Shown: positions 1-11,699 of the stretch, one piece after another
Numbering within the stretch: the first letter of the stretch is position 1
Layout of the letters: each line of letters starts with the position of its first letter
DNA from: Lunularia cruciata
Lineage: Eukaryota; Streptophyta; Marchantiopsida; Lunulariales; Lunulariaceae
Direction: 5' to 3'
Assembly (NCBI GenBank): GCA_948567375.1
Contig: OX419760.1
Span: 28,272,001-28,336,000 of the forward strand
Length of the DNA: 64,000 nucleotides
The notes under the pieces: model-generated
Told to the model about the DNA's origin: nothing
Database searches by the model: none
Seen by the model: only the letters and a program-made list of their open reading frames with translations
Program-made: the position numbers and the translations under genes

Positions 1-384
1 GTTTCAGTATTGACAATTGGGATGAGACAACCTCCTATAGACCAAGTTGGCAATCAGGTGAGGGACGGATATGTTGCCTACCAGTATGCCTTAGTAGTGG
101 TAATCTTGGCTCACTATAGACCGGGACCATAACAACTTCAATTTTAGCTTTAATCATTATGTTACTTAGCTTGTCACTTATTGGAAAGGAATGCCCATGC
201 AAAGGATACTCTAGTACCAAAGGTGATTACTCAGATTTGGAGTACGAGTGGGATCATTCCATCCACCTTGGATGTTCCTTTGTGGAGTTTAGAGGAGGTA
301 TTGTAACAACATGTGGATTAGTTAGTGCAATAGGGTTGGAGTGGAACCTTTGTACCACTAGGTGACCAGTGCAATGATGAGCCT

Positions 385-1400
385 CCAAACTTGATTAACT
401 TGACACCTTTGGATACTACACTCATTGCTTGGCAATATCTAGTAGAGAGAGTGTGTCTATTGGAGTTATTCAATGGGATTACCATTGGACTAGTTATTGT
501 ACTACAAGGGAGTATACAAGTACAAAAGTACATGTATATGGAGTCTCTCTACATCATGAGTACATGTATATGTGAGTCTCTCTACATCATGTGGCACACT
601 TGGCCTATTGATATCCTGAGTTATTATGGATGTTACCCTTCTAACAAACATTTCCTTGCTGGGGGCGCAAGATTTAGAAAGATATGATCTTGTTCATTTG
701 GTGATTTTTGGATGGCCATGTCAGAGACATACACATGCTGGCCAAGGTTTGGGTCTTTAGGATCCTCATTTTGGTTTGTTTGGGAGATTACTATGCCATC
801 TCTAGGTTCATCAGTCCATTTCTCCAGCTTATATTTTAGAGAACATCCCCTTGATAGGTGAGTCTTGCACCCGAGTAGTAGCGAGTAAGCATCATGTCTA
901 TTCTTGGATGGGACCTACCATTTTGTTTGATGTAGCCAGAGTGGGATCATTGGCTCATTGTCTTTGTCTTTGGTGGATGAACCTCTTACCTAGAGAGATT
1001 CTAGAGTGAGCTTATGATGGGATTTAGTGACTAAACCACATCATTGTTGATGACATCTTGGATGTTGGGTGGTAGTCTAAGATAGTGGTAGTTATTGATA
1101 TGTCACCTATGGCAATGGTGAACCAAGTTGGACAGCCTAGAGCCACTTTTCCTACACTTATGAGTTTTGCAGGCTCCTATGCTTTTTGAGAGGGAGGTCT
1201 TAGACTAGTTTGGGACTCACAATTACAATAGTTGGTGGAGCTCAATGCCAATGAGAAAGAGCGGGCAATGGGTTTTCACACCGGTATAACCATTGTTCCA
1301 GCAATGTTAGAGGCATCTAGGTGTTAGGTTAGGCTATGGACATGAACTGTTTGACCTAGATTGTGAGCCTTGGCTTAGCAAAGTAGCAAAGGATGCACTT
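385..1400 (+). pseudogene. Cytosine-5 DNA methyltransferase-like domain of element A3
   Basis: Decayed C5-methyltransferase domain inside the polyprotein of a gypsy element. What is seen: a motif I-like stretch CLLELFNGITIGL near 448-490; motif IV GWPCQRHTHAG at 710-742 with the catalytic Pro-Cys and the following Gln intact; motif VI ENIP at 839-850; a motif VIII-like VGSLAH...W near 937-985; a motif IX-like ERAMGFHTG near 1257-1285; and a motif X-like block (VLG*AMDMN) near 1320-1362. Motif order and spacing match the family. In-frame stops and frameshifts interrupt it. The same domain lies at the same place in A1 and A2, so it belongs to the element and is not a host gene. The known role of such enzymes is SAM-dependent methylation of cytosine; activity here is not expected. 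Confidence 0.8.
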
Positions 1401-1849
1401 GATAAGCATCATCACTCAGACACTTGCAAGCTTTGTCTATCAAGACGATTCAAGCACATGTAGGGAGCAATGGACCAAGTGGACAAGCTATTCTTAGGAC
1501 ACAACTAGTGGCTACTAGAGAGAGTGGTCTACTTGGATTACACCCTTGGTCTACTTGGGATGCAGCTAGAGGACGTATTGAGCTTGCAGTTAGATCAGAG
1601 AGAGTTTTTCACATTGAGGTTGAGACTTCTAGTGGTTGGAGGCATGACATTACTGCTCCCAAAGCCCATTGTAGCTGCTAATCAATATGTCTTCCACTCT
1701 TACAATTGTTACAAAGGATACTTGGGAGCTAGATCTTGGACCCAAGTTTATAGGAGAGGAAAGATAGAGAGTTTGGAGGTTCATGAGGAGTTACACAAGT
1801 TGTTTTGTCAATATGAAGGATTTGGGTGCTCTAAAGGGACCTAGTATAT

Positions 1850-3130
1850 AGATTGAGCTGACTAATGATGATATACCAATTTTCTGACGTCCCTATCAAT
1901 ATAGTGACATGGAGAGAGCATTGATTTAGAACCAAAGTATAGACCTTTTTGAGGCTAGTTTGGTGGAGATTTCATATGGAGATTATGCATCAGCTACAAT
2001 GATGCCAACCAAGAAGGATATGCATGGCAACTACAAAAATAGGTGGATGCGTGGAGATTACTATCCTATCAACCAACATACTAGGGCTGATTGTTATACC
2101 ATGCCTACACTAGAGGAGATCTTGGATGTGATTGGGCATGCAAAGGTCTTTAGTACTTTTGAGCATGATATCATTAGTTGCCAATCAAGGAAGATAAGTC
2201 CAAGACAACATTTTGGGCTATTGATCCTCACAACAAGGATGTGTGATATAAGCGGAGGTTCTTACCATTTGGGTTAAAGAACACTCTTGCCGAGTTCTAG
2301 AGGGTCATGGACAAGATCCTAGCTAGATTGGATTTTATTTGGTGTTATATTGATGATATTTTGGTCTATAGTACTACTATGGAGGAGCATGAGAGACATT
2401 TGTTTGAGGTGTTTAAGAAGTTGAGATCTCATGGACTCAAATTAGATCCTAGGAAGTGTAAGTTCTTCCACAAACAAGTTGAGTATTTAGGTCACATTAT
2501 CTACCCTAGAGGACTTGGTGTTCAACAGACCAAGGTGGAGGCTATTGTGCATATTCCTTGGCACATGGATATGAGCAGAGTGCAAGCATTCCCGCCGCTA
2601 TGTTAGAGGATTTAGTGCCATTGCCAAGGCCTTGACAAAGCTGACCAAGCTTATACAAGAGCGGTGTTGGGGAGATGAGAAGAGAGAGCTTTTGTAAAGC
2701 TCTCTCTTGCTCAAGGAGAGGTTGACATCTGCTCCTATTTTGAGGAGACCAATCAGAGGACAACCATTTCATGTTCACATTGATTGGAGTATGTTGGAGC
2801 TTGGAGCCATGCCCACCCAGCATGATGATGAGGAGAAGGAGTTTGTGGTGGCCTATGCTAATCACTTCAACGATTTAGCGGAGGCAAAATATAGTTCATA
2901 TGAAGGAGAGTGTTTGGTAGTAGTATGGGTAATAGCACATTTTTGATGTTACCTATTTGGTAACCCCTTTACTCTAATCATTGATCATTAGCCACTAAAG
3001 TGGTTGATGGAGTCCAACAAACTTTCAAGGAAGCTTGCATGATGGGCTATGATTTTACAAGAGTATGATTTCATGGTTATTCATAGATCTAGAGTGGTGA
3101 ATAGTGATGCAGATGGGTTGAGTAGAAACC
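1850..3130 (+). pseudogene. Reverse transcriptase and RNase H region of A3
   Basis: Fragmented pol. From about 1860 come the RT N-terminal block (IELT, PYQYSDMERA), the MPTKKDMHGN block at 1990-2030, the catalytic YIDDILVYS (YIDD codons 2346-2357) and the RNase H-type stretch from about 2707 (HVHIDWSM, YSSYEGECL). The RNase H Asp of IDWSM is kept here, whereas A2 has Asn. The stop after AHF at about 2944 and the tract ending in DGLSRNPCPS near 3145 match A2. Frames change at least twice. Normal role: copying the element RNA into DNA and degrading the RNA strand. Confidence 0.85.
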
Positions 3131-3257
3131 CATGTCCTAGCCAATAGATCAGACCGGAACACATTGGCATGGTGAGACAAATGAGGAGATGGTGCCATGT
3201 TGGCATGCATTTGCCTTTCTTTGTATATTTTCTAAGGCTTTGGAGGTATCTCTCTAA

Positions 3258-3695
3258 GTGCATATAGGAGGAGTTATTGAGGTCATAGATCTAAAGAGTG
3301 GAGATAGTGGTATAGTTCAGGGAGACATTCATGATGATGTCATAGTGATGGACTATCTTTGCATTGGTGTTTTAGGTGGCACGGTTGAGGCCAAAGAGAA
3401 ATATTGTGTTCTTTTGAGACGGTTCAGATTGGAGGGTAGACACCTTTTGCATGTATGGGAGGATGGTAGAGTGCAAGTAGTACCACTTCCATATTAAAGA
3501 CCATAGTTGGTCTGTCATGCTCATGAGGAGCTAGGGTATTTTGAAGTAAAGCATACATATAGCTTACTCCAGAGTCATTATTGGTGGTGTGGTATGCGGA
3601 CCAATGTACATCAATTTGTTACAAGATTTGTAGTTTGTGACCAAGTTAGAGCATCATTCAATGCTCCTATGCTTAGAAAGGGTGAGAGATTGGTG
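3258..3695 (+). pseudogene. RNase H-integrase linker and integrase zinc-binding domain of A3 (truncated)
   Basis: Two open pieces, 3258-3497 and 3507-3734, cover the linker and the HHCC zinc-binding domain of integrase (HAHEELGYFEVKH, then VVCDQVR). The first Cys of the CxxC pair reads Phe; A2 keeps both Cys. Homology to A1 and A2 ends at about 3690, just after the VCDQVRASFNAP stretch, so the DDE catalytic core is missing altogether. The rest of the open frame to 3734 is unrelated sequence read through by chance. Confidence 0.7.
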
Positions 3696-3711
3696 CAAAG
3701 ACATATACAGA

Positions 3712-5030
3712 AAAGTAAACCCCCCAATACATAATAACCACAAGGTCAAGAGACATAACACCTCATTGATTGAAGAAGAGGAAAATTATGAGAAGGTGTC
3801 CAAAGAATGCATGGGAAATTAAGAGCTCTTTGGATAAAAGAAAAGCAAAGGCAACAAGATTACAAAGAATAGCTGCAAAAGAAATGCAAGGAGAAGATAC
3901 TCATCAAGGGACAATTAGGAAAAATGAAAAGGTAACAATTGTTACTTAGGAACTTCATATGGTTGAATACCTCAAAGAAGTAGCAATCAAGCTCAAGGCC
4001 CTATAAAATTAACTACATGAAGAGAAAGATAACAAAGCCATTGATAGAGCCAAGATGGTGGATGAGAAATAAGTGGAGCTTATAATCATTCAAAGTTTAG
4101 GGATGGTTAGGGTTACTAAGGAGTTAGAAAAGTTTAGAGATCAGATGTTAGAACTCTAATAGGAAGGTACAATAAGGAACCTCACCAAGGTGATGATCCA
4201 TGAGTTGAAACTTCAAGCTCAAACTCTTAATGCTCAAGTATATGATGATCCCAAACTAGAGTAAGTAGCCATGAAGTTGAGGGAATATTCTAAGAGAAAG
4301 TTTAAGGAAAATTGTACCACAATAGTACTAGAGATCATAAATTACAAGGAGAGAAAAAAAAGTCTCCTTACAAAAGTTGTAGGCAAAGGTATGTCTTTGC
4401 AAAAAGGTTAGTTCAAAGAATCCTTCACTAAATGAAGATTCTTTGTAGTTGTACATTTCTTCTTAGTTGTGTAATCTTTGAGGTAGGAGTCCAAAGATGA
4501 AAGATAGCTTAAAGTACTAGTGATAAAACACACTCAAACAACTTTACTTGTTACCAAAGCTAGGATCTAGGATCCTTGGTAATTTTGAAGAACATGCCTT
4601 GATAGGTCTGAAGTGATTGTAGTGTACTACAAAATATGAAAAACAAAGATTTACCATCAATGCAAAAAACCTTTGTAGTTGTGCCTTTTGGGAATCACAT
4701 AACACATTCTTTGGAGTTGTATTCTTTGTAGTGAAGTAGCCTCTTTGGACTGATTGGATCATCATCCTCAAGAATTAGTTGGAACTATGCTTATGTGAAA
4801 GTGATTTTGGAATTTCTTTTTGCATATTGCACCATAGTTGGTGACTTTAACTTCTTTTGAGAGTGGCTCTTACTCAAGAGATTAAACAAAAAAATTGTAA
4901 AGAACTACATTAGTGACACTTTCTCTTCAAATCTAACCATTTATGAATTATATCTCCATGAAAACATGTTATTTCTTATCAGTTTACTGCAAAGTGTATG
5001 ACATTGGGTTGTCATATACATTTTTGGTGC
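3712..5030 (+). repeat. Repeat family E, copy E1
   Basis: Aligns by eye with 20407-22015 over its whole length (shared blocks around 'attgattgaagaag', 'gagctctttggat', 'tatgatgatcccaaa' and 'aagaatccttcac', and again from about 4545 to 5020). The first 650 bp have a broken coding look in one plus frame, with Lys/Glu-rich heptad-like stretches such as KEVAIKLKAL and KELEKFRDQMLEL, suggesting a coiled-coil protein. The remainder is AT-rich and non-coding. Directly after it, 'tttttggtgctgctattgagg' near 5027-5050 resembles a decayed tRNA primer-binding site of Tat/Athila-type elements. E1 and E2 could therefore be LTRs of one old element split by A1; this is inference. Confidence 0.6.
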
Positions 5031-6102
5031 TGCTATTGAGGTTACATTCTTTGTAGTGGTTGGGTACAAGGAATAAAAAAGGCAATGAATTTCATCAAGG
5101 AATCAAGTACCAAGAAACCGTTAAACACCTTGTGACCTAAGAGATTTCAAGAGGAATGAAAAAAGCAAACATGAATGGTGTATATCACAAGCAAAAAAAG
5201 TTCAAAAAGAAGTTCACAGTCTTGAGAGAGAAAATGATAGATACCAAAATGGCCCTTTTGTGCTTGTCTTAAAGAAAGGAGAGTTTGGTTTCAAGAACAT
5301 CTTTGGAAAATTGTTCCAATTTCAACTTGAGTCATCTATTTATCCTTTGTCCAGTTTAAAAGAAGAAGATTCAAGAAGTTGAAGGAAGGAGAATTTCATG
5401 TATATATTAAGGAGGAAAGTGCAGAAATTCATTGTAAATTTCTTCCTCATGTTCAGAAGAAAGTGGTTCACAACAAGAACTCTTTTGGAAGGAAGTGACA
5501 CCATAAGAACTCTTCTCCAAAAAACTTGAACTGAGTAGTACATCTTCTTTGGCAGACAAAGATTTGAGCAACACGTTCAAGAATGTCAAAGATTAGATGA
5601 AGCTAAGCCTCTATCAGATATAGACTTAGAGGAAGGTTTCCTTGCCTTGTATTTGATTTAAAATCTTGCTCATGTGTTGGAGTGGCCAACATTTAGGAGT
5701 TTGTTTGTGGAGAGGTTTTTAGAATCAAACTACGAGGCAAATGGTTTTGCCACTTTGAACAATTTGGAATGCAAAAAAATAAAAAAATAAAATTAGGAGA
5801 CTATAAAAAAAGGTTTTAAATCCTTCTAAGTAGAGTACCACAAAGAGGATACCCTAGGAAAATGTAGACCTTTAGGCAATGGCATGGTTCATAGGGGACT
5901 AATGGCAGATCTACATATCTTTTCCACAGAATGAGAGCATGATACATTTGCTAAGGAGGTGAAGTTTGTAGAATTATATGAGTCAATGTCTAAGATGTAA
6001 GAGAGTAAAGTGTAAGCTATGAGAGATCCAAATAATCTCTTTCACTTTATTCTCTTAACTTTAGTATCCTAATTCAAAAGCATTCAGCTACTTGAGTTCT
6101 AT
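5031..6102. other. AT-rich non-coding stretch, possible internal part of element E
   Basis: No open frame with recognisable homology. 5770-5805 ('gaatgcaaaaaaat...aaattaggag') resembles 20400-20430, just upstream of the E2 alignment. That supports the idea that 5031-6102 and 20142-20406 once formed one internal region before A1 inserted. Small open frames on the minus strand around 5340-5590 look fortuitous. Confidence 0.4.
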
Positions 6103-6741
6103 TGTGCATATATACGTAGCTACATAGCATACATCACTATAAATATCACATACGATAGAAGCACAACTCACACATAAGTCATACATGCCATAATAATCAG
6201 TTTTTTCACAACTAGAGTTACACTCAATCAGATCAGTAGTTGATCTATCACTCAACAATCTGCCAACAACTAGGCATTGATTACAATCAAGCCACACCCA
6301 CTCTAGCTAAGAAACTCCATGAAACTTGCCTGCTTTCTATCCACTCTAGCCAGGAATTCGAAGGCTCAACATTAGAAGTGAGCTCTCTAGAGCTGCACTT
6401 CCAAGGTATACATTTGATTTTGACTTGGATCCCCAACCCTAATGGTCCCATTGATGGCACACTTGATGGTCTGAACAGTGCAAGTTATGGTGAGCCCCAC
6501 CATGTAGCTAGTAACCCAAACACAAAATCTGATGGTCAACAAGTAGTCTATGATTAACTGGAAAAATACCTCTAACGACCAACACTACTACTCAAGCATT
6601 CAAGCAATCTAGTTGTGATACAAATGGAATGATAATTATTGTGTGTATATACATAGCTACACAACATACATTGTTGTCAACATCACACAGTATAGAAGTA
6701 AAACTCACACATAAATCATACATAGACTCTAAAGTGCCACA
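6103..6741 (-). repeat. Left terminal region of A1: r segment, 444-bp LTR-like segment, second r segment
   Basis: A roughly 90-bp segment (r) at 6103-6190 is repeated at 6635-6741 on the far side of a 444-bp segment (6191-6634) that matches 19691-20141 and 48951-49391. On the minus strand r ends in a TATA-like box (TATATA). The inner r is preceded by a purine-rich stretch (complement of 'attactcccctagc') like a polypurine tract. The simplest reading is two tandem units, the first with its interior deleted. Exact LTR limits are uncertain. Confidence 0.55.
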
Positions 6742-6908
6742 ATTACTCCCCTAGCTAGCAGTTAGGTCCCTCTAAGCCATCTAGTCCAAGTATATGCTAT
6801 AGCCTATGGTGGGCAAAAGATCAAGAGGTCGGGTGCTTTCAAGTGCCATTGTTAGTCACTTGTGTGCAATCTATACCATATAAAGGATGAACTAACTATA
6901 CGTCAAGT

Positions 6909-7043
6909 ACATCTAGGACATAACCATTGTCCCTAAGGAACCACCATGAGGAAAGGAGTCATACATGCCATATGACATCCTCTCAAATAGCTATCACATA
7001 CCAACAAAGTAGTAGCTCCACTAGAAGAACCGCATAACATACA
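6909..7043 (-). pseudogene. PHD-type zinc finger at the C-terminal end of A1 pol
   Basis: Minus-strand translation gives the PHD pattern of Cys/His pairs in order: CMLC, then CDSY (fourth Cys now Tyr), then H-MAC, a stop near the start of the last block, and finally WLCPRC. Length from first to last Cys is 135 bp, identical to the matching block in A2 (40399-40533). Most ligands lost in one copy are kept in the other. PHD fingers typically read the methylation state of the histone H3 tail; in a transposon such a module could guide integration. The domain follows integrase by about 170 codons. It is decayed but the pattern is unmistakable. Confidence 0.75.
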
Positions 7044-7450
7044 CCACAAGCCTACATGTACAAGTGCCAAGCTTGGGTCCATAGTACCATCAACTTTTGG
7101 GAGGTGGCATGGCGCACAATTGCACACATGATCTTTCCAAACAACACCATCCCTTCCTTCCAACACAAGGACTCAAGATGGCAAAACCTTACACACTCTT
7201 GAGATAGTGCAACATATAGAAACATCAAGTGTGGTTGGTGTTGTTTGTTGTAGATATACATAGTCACCAAGATGAAATTGATGGATCAAGGGTCTATAAC
7301 CTCCTCCTTGAATGGTATCATAGCATAAGGTATCCTTATGTTGAGCAATCACCAAGTTCTCAAAGGCCATCTGCATCACTCTCCAAAAAATCTTTGCCCA
7401 TTGAGAACATATGCTCATCCATACATCTAGATCATCCACGTCCAAAACTA
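7044..7450 (-). pseudogene. Post-integrase region of A1
   Basis: Contains FHLGDYVYLQQ, like the beta-barrel segment that follows integrase in gypsy elements, and MLEGRDGVVWKDHV just before the PHD finger. It connects integrase to the PHD module and matches 40534-40990 of A2. It is broken by frame changes near 7170. Confidence 0.65.
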
Positions 7451-7538
7451 TAGAAACATCTCATCAAAAAGCTCTAGGTAAATCTAGATCTTGTCCATAG
7501 AGTAGAAAGTAAAGAGAGAAGGATACTAATGAGGATTG

Positions 7539-8110
7539 CTAGCTGAACCAATTGCTTGTGGCCAACCAAGGTAATTGGAGATCCCAATCTCCCAAGTGGC
7601 ATCTTTGCAAACTATACTTTTGCAATCCTCTCTTCACCATTTGAACCACTCTCTTTGCTAAGCCATCTACCTTAGGGTGATTTTGGAAGGTAGTACAATG
7701 ATCAATCAAAGCCTTGTCACACAAGACCTAAAACTCCCCCAAGAACTTTGTACCTTGATCAGTCAAAACCTTAGCTAGTGCACCAAAATAGCTAAGAACC
7801 CAATCCATGAACAAGTAAGTTGTCCCTTCATTGGCCTTGTCAAGAAGTACCACCAACTCAATCCACTTGGAGAAGTGCTCCACCATCACCAAAACATACC
7901 AATGATGTCTCACAATCAATGGCAAAGGTCCAACAAAGTCCAAACTCCAACGGTAACCCAATCCCATGATAGGTAATGGTTGTAACTTTGGAGTGGGAGC
8001 ATTAAATGAAACTCTAACTTGGTCACAAACCACACAGTTGGAAAAAAATTGTTGTACATTGGTCTGAATACCTTGCCACCAATAATGACTCTAGAGTAAG
8101 CTATAAGTCC
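7539..8110 (-). pseudogene. Integrase of A1
   Basis: Minus strand. WSLDFVGPLP (first Asp) and VLTDQGTKFLGEF (second Asp) lie in 7728-8033, and GLAKRVVQ in 7539-7724. The third catalytic residue, Glu in A2 (GLAERVVQ), is Lys here, a single G to A change in the coding strand. The two blocks are separated by a stop. Integrase normally inserts the cDNA into host DNA; this copy cannot. Confidence 0.8.
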
Positions 8111-8529
8111 ACTTTACTCTAAAATGTCCTAGCTCCTCATGAGCATGACGTACCAACTATGGTCTTTGAGATGGAAGTCATACTACTCTCACTCTATTAT
8201 CCTCCCATACACAAAGAAGATATCTGCCCTCCAATCTGAACCACCTGGCTTGCTGAAGAACACGGTCTCTCTCCTTGGCTCCAACTGTGAAACCCACAAC
8301 ACTAGTTCAAAGATAGTCCATCACTAAGACATCATCATGAATGTCTTGCTGAATTGTACCACTACTCTACTCTTTGGATTTGTGACCTCAATAACTCTTC
8401 TTATATGGGTTGAGAGAGATACCACCAAAGCCCCAGAAAATATGCAAATAAAAGTATATGCATGCCAACTTGGCACTATCTCCTCATTTGTCTCACCATG
8501 CCAATGTGCTCCAATCTAATCCTGCTAGC

Positions 8530-9850
8530 AAGGACATGGGTTTCTACTCAACCCATCTACATCATAGTTCATCATTCCAAGTCTATGAATATACTGAAAT
8601 CATACTCCTATAAAATCAAAGCCCATTGTGCAAGCTTCCCTCAAAGCTTGTCGGACTACATCCACCACTTCAATGGCTGATGATCAATGATGAGAGTAAA
8701 GGGGTTACCAAACACATAACATCAAAAATATGCTACTGCCCATATTGCTGCCAGACACTCTCTCTTATATGAACTATACTTCACATCCATTGAATTGTTG
8801 GAGCAACAAGCATAGGTCACCACAAACTCCTTCCCCTCATCATCATGCTAGGTGAGCACTACTCTAGGCCCCAACATACTCCAATTAGTGTGAACTTGAA
8901 ATAGCCATCCTCTAATTGGTCTCCTCAAAATAGGTGCAGATGTCAACCTCTACTTGAGCTCTACAAAAGTTCTCTCTTGCTCATTTCCCCGACACCACTA
9001 TTGTGTAATCTTGGTCAGCTTTGTCAAGGCCTTTGGCAATGGCACTAAATCCTCTAATATAGTGGCAATAGAAGTTTACCAACCTAAGAATGCTTGCACT
9101 TTGCTCACATCCATAGGCCAAGGAATAAGTGCAATAACCTCCACCTTGGTCTACTAAACACCAAGTCCTCTAGAGTACATAGTGTGACCCAAATACTCAA
9201 CCTATTCATGAAAGAATCTACAAGAATCTACACTTCCCAAGATGTAATTTGATCCATGAGAACTCAACTTCTCAAACACCCCCAACAAATGTCTCTCATG
9301 CTCCCCACAATAGTGCTATAGACCAAAATGTCATCAATATAGCATTGAGCAAAATCCAATCTAACTAGGATCCTATCCATGACCCCTTGGAACTCAATAT
9401 GAACATTCTTTAACTCAAATGGTAAGAACCTCCACTAATATAACACATCCTTGCCGTGATGATCAATAGCCCAAAATGATATCTTGGACTTATCATCCTC
9501 CCTGATTGGCAATTGATTATATCTTGCTCAAAGATCCAAAGTATTGAAGACCTTTACATGCCCAACTGTATCAAAGATATCCTATGGTGTAGGCATGGCA
9601 TATTGATCAACCCTACTTTGTTAGTTGATAGGACGATAATATTCATACATATACCTACTTATGTAATTGCCATGTATATCCTTCTTGGCTAGCATCATTG
9701 TAGCTGATGCATAATCTCTATGTGAAATCCCCATCAAACCAGCCTCAAAAAGGTCTCTACTTTGGCTTTGAATCAATGCTCTCTCCATGTTACTATATTA
9801 ATAGGGATGTTGGTAATTTGGTGTATTGCAAATAAGCTCAATCCAAATAC
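8530..9850 (-). pseudogene. RT and RNase H of A1
   Basis: Collinear with 42010-43380 of A2 at the nucleotide level, for example 'gaccaaaatgtcatcaat' (complement of the YIDD codons) near 9328-9345. No frame stays open for more than a short stretch. It is the most decayed pol of the three A copies. Confidence 0.75.
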
Positions 9851-10329
9851 CAAAGTCCTTTTAGAGCACCCAAGTCCTTCATACTAAAGGCAAAAAATTC
9901 ATGTAGCTCCTCAAGAACCTCCAAACTCTCCGTCTTTCCCTTCTTGTAAGCTTGGGTCCCAGATCTCGCTCCCAAGTATCCTCTATAATTGTCATAGGAG
10001 TGGAAGACATATTGATTGGTTGCTACACTAGGCCCTTGGTAGCAATAGTGGCATGCTTTCAACCACTTGAGGTCCCAACCTTCATGTGAAAAACTCCCTC
10101 CACTCTGGCAGCATGCTCCATACATCCTCTAGCTACATCGCAAGTAGACCAAGAGTGTAATCCAAGTAAACCAAGCTCACCTAGATGGACTCCAAGTAGA
10201 CCACTCTCCCTAGTAGCCACTGGCTGTGTCCCAAGAATACCCTATCCACTCAGTCTATCACTCCTAACATGTGCCTGAATTGTCTTGGTAGGCACAAAGC
10301 TCACAAATGTCTAAGTGGTGATGCCTATC

Positions 10330-11345
10330 AAGCACATCCTATGTTGCTCTACCAAGCCACAACTCATAATCCCAATCAAACAGTTCAGGTCCATAGCCTA
10401 ACCTAACACCTAATGCTTGGATGCCTGTGACATTGCTGTAACAACAATATTGGTGCAAATACCCATCGCTCACTCTCTCTCATCAACATTGGGCTCCCTC
10501 AACTACTATAACTATGAGTCACAAACAAGTCCAAGTCCACTCTCTCAAAAAGCATGAGAGCCTAGGAAACTCATAAATGTGGGAAGAGCAACTTGGGGCT
10601 ATCTTACTAGGTTCACCACTACCGTAGATGACCTATCCGTCACTACCACCATCTGAGACTAGCGCCTAACATCCAAAATCTCATCAACAACAAGGTGGTC
10701 AAGTTGTTGAATCCCATCATAAGCAGAAGTTATAGAACCTTTTTAGGTAAGAGGTTTGTCCATCAAAGACAAAAGATGATGAGCCGGTGATCCCACTCTT
10801 GCTGCATCTAACAACATGGTAGGTCCCATCCAAGAATGGATCTGTAGCACACTTGCTACTACTTGGGTGCAAGAATCACCCATCAAAGGGATGTTCTCCA
10901 AAATCTAGGCTAGAGAAACAAATTGACGGACCTAAAGATGTCATAGTATACGTAACATCTCCCAAAACACACCAAAATGGGTATCCTGAAGACCCAAACC
11001 TCAACCAACACTTGTATGTCCATAACATGGCCATCCAAAAATCACCAAATGAATGGGACCATGTCTCTCCGAATCCTATATCCCCAACAAGGAAATGTTT
11101 GCTAGTAAGGTCTTTTGGTAACTCCTAACTTTTAACATCAATAATAACTCAAAATATCAATAGGCCAAGTGTGCCACATAATGTAGAGAGACTCACTTAG
11201 CTATATCATCCCTCTCCACATACAAGTACCTCTATACTCATATACCCACCGTTAGCACCGCAACTAGTCCAATGCTAATCCCATTGAACAACTCTAATAG
11301 ACATACTTCTTCTATTGGATTTTGCCAAGCAATGAGTGCAATATC
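10330..11345 (-). pseudogene. Cytosine-5 DNA methyltransferase-like domain of A1
   Basis: Minus strand, between the protease remnant and RT. Motif I-like VCLLELFNGIS near 11275-11315; motif IV GWPC with the Cys codon at 11025-11027 (the next residue is Tyr, where A3 has Gln); motif VI ENIP at 10887-10898; motif X-like LG*AMDLN near 10378-10410. Same motif order and spacing as A2 and A3. Several stops and frame changes are present. It is a domain of the element polyprotein, not a separate host gene. Confidence 0.75.
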
Positions 11346-11699
11346 CAAAGATATCAAGGAATTAACTCTTGAAGCTCATCCTCACAATGGTCTCTTAGTG
11401 GTACAAAGGCTCCACTCCAAGCCTGTTGCACCAATTGATCCGCATGCTACTGCAATGCCTCCTTTGAACTCCACAATGCAACATCCAAGGTGGATGGAAT
11501 GATCCCACTTGTACTCCAAATCCGCGTGATCTCTGGTATTGGAGTATCCATTGCATGGGCATTCCCCTCCAATAAGTCATGTAACAAAACCATTGAAAGC
11601 TTAAATTGATGCTTATCATAATCCTTGATTGTAGTGAGCCATGACTGCAACTATTGAAGCATGCTAGTAGGCGACATACTCATTCCTCACCTGATTGCC

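Larger units (their letters stand above)
1..3690 (+). mobile_element. Ty3/gypsy family A, copy A3 (left part outside window, 3' truncated)
   Basis: Plus-strand relative of the two minus-strand copies at 6103-20141 and 40119-49393. It enters the window in the region after the protease. It then runs through a methyltransferase-like domain, reverse transcriptase, RNase H and the integrase zinc-binding region, and stops abruptly at about 3690, before the integrase core. Beyond that point the sequence changes to repeat E. Every domain is broken by stops and frame changes, so this is a dead copy. It is valuable because it keeps residues that the other copies have lost, such as the Gln after the Pro-Cys of the methyltransferase. 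Confidence 0.85.

Noticed and set aside
385-1400. Host DNA methyltransferase gene or exon
   Set aside because: The domain recurs in three copies, always between protease and RT of the same gypsy family and broken in the same way as pol, so it belongs to the element.
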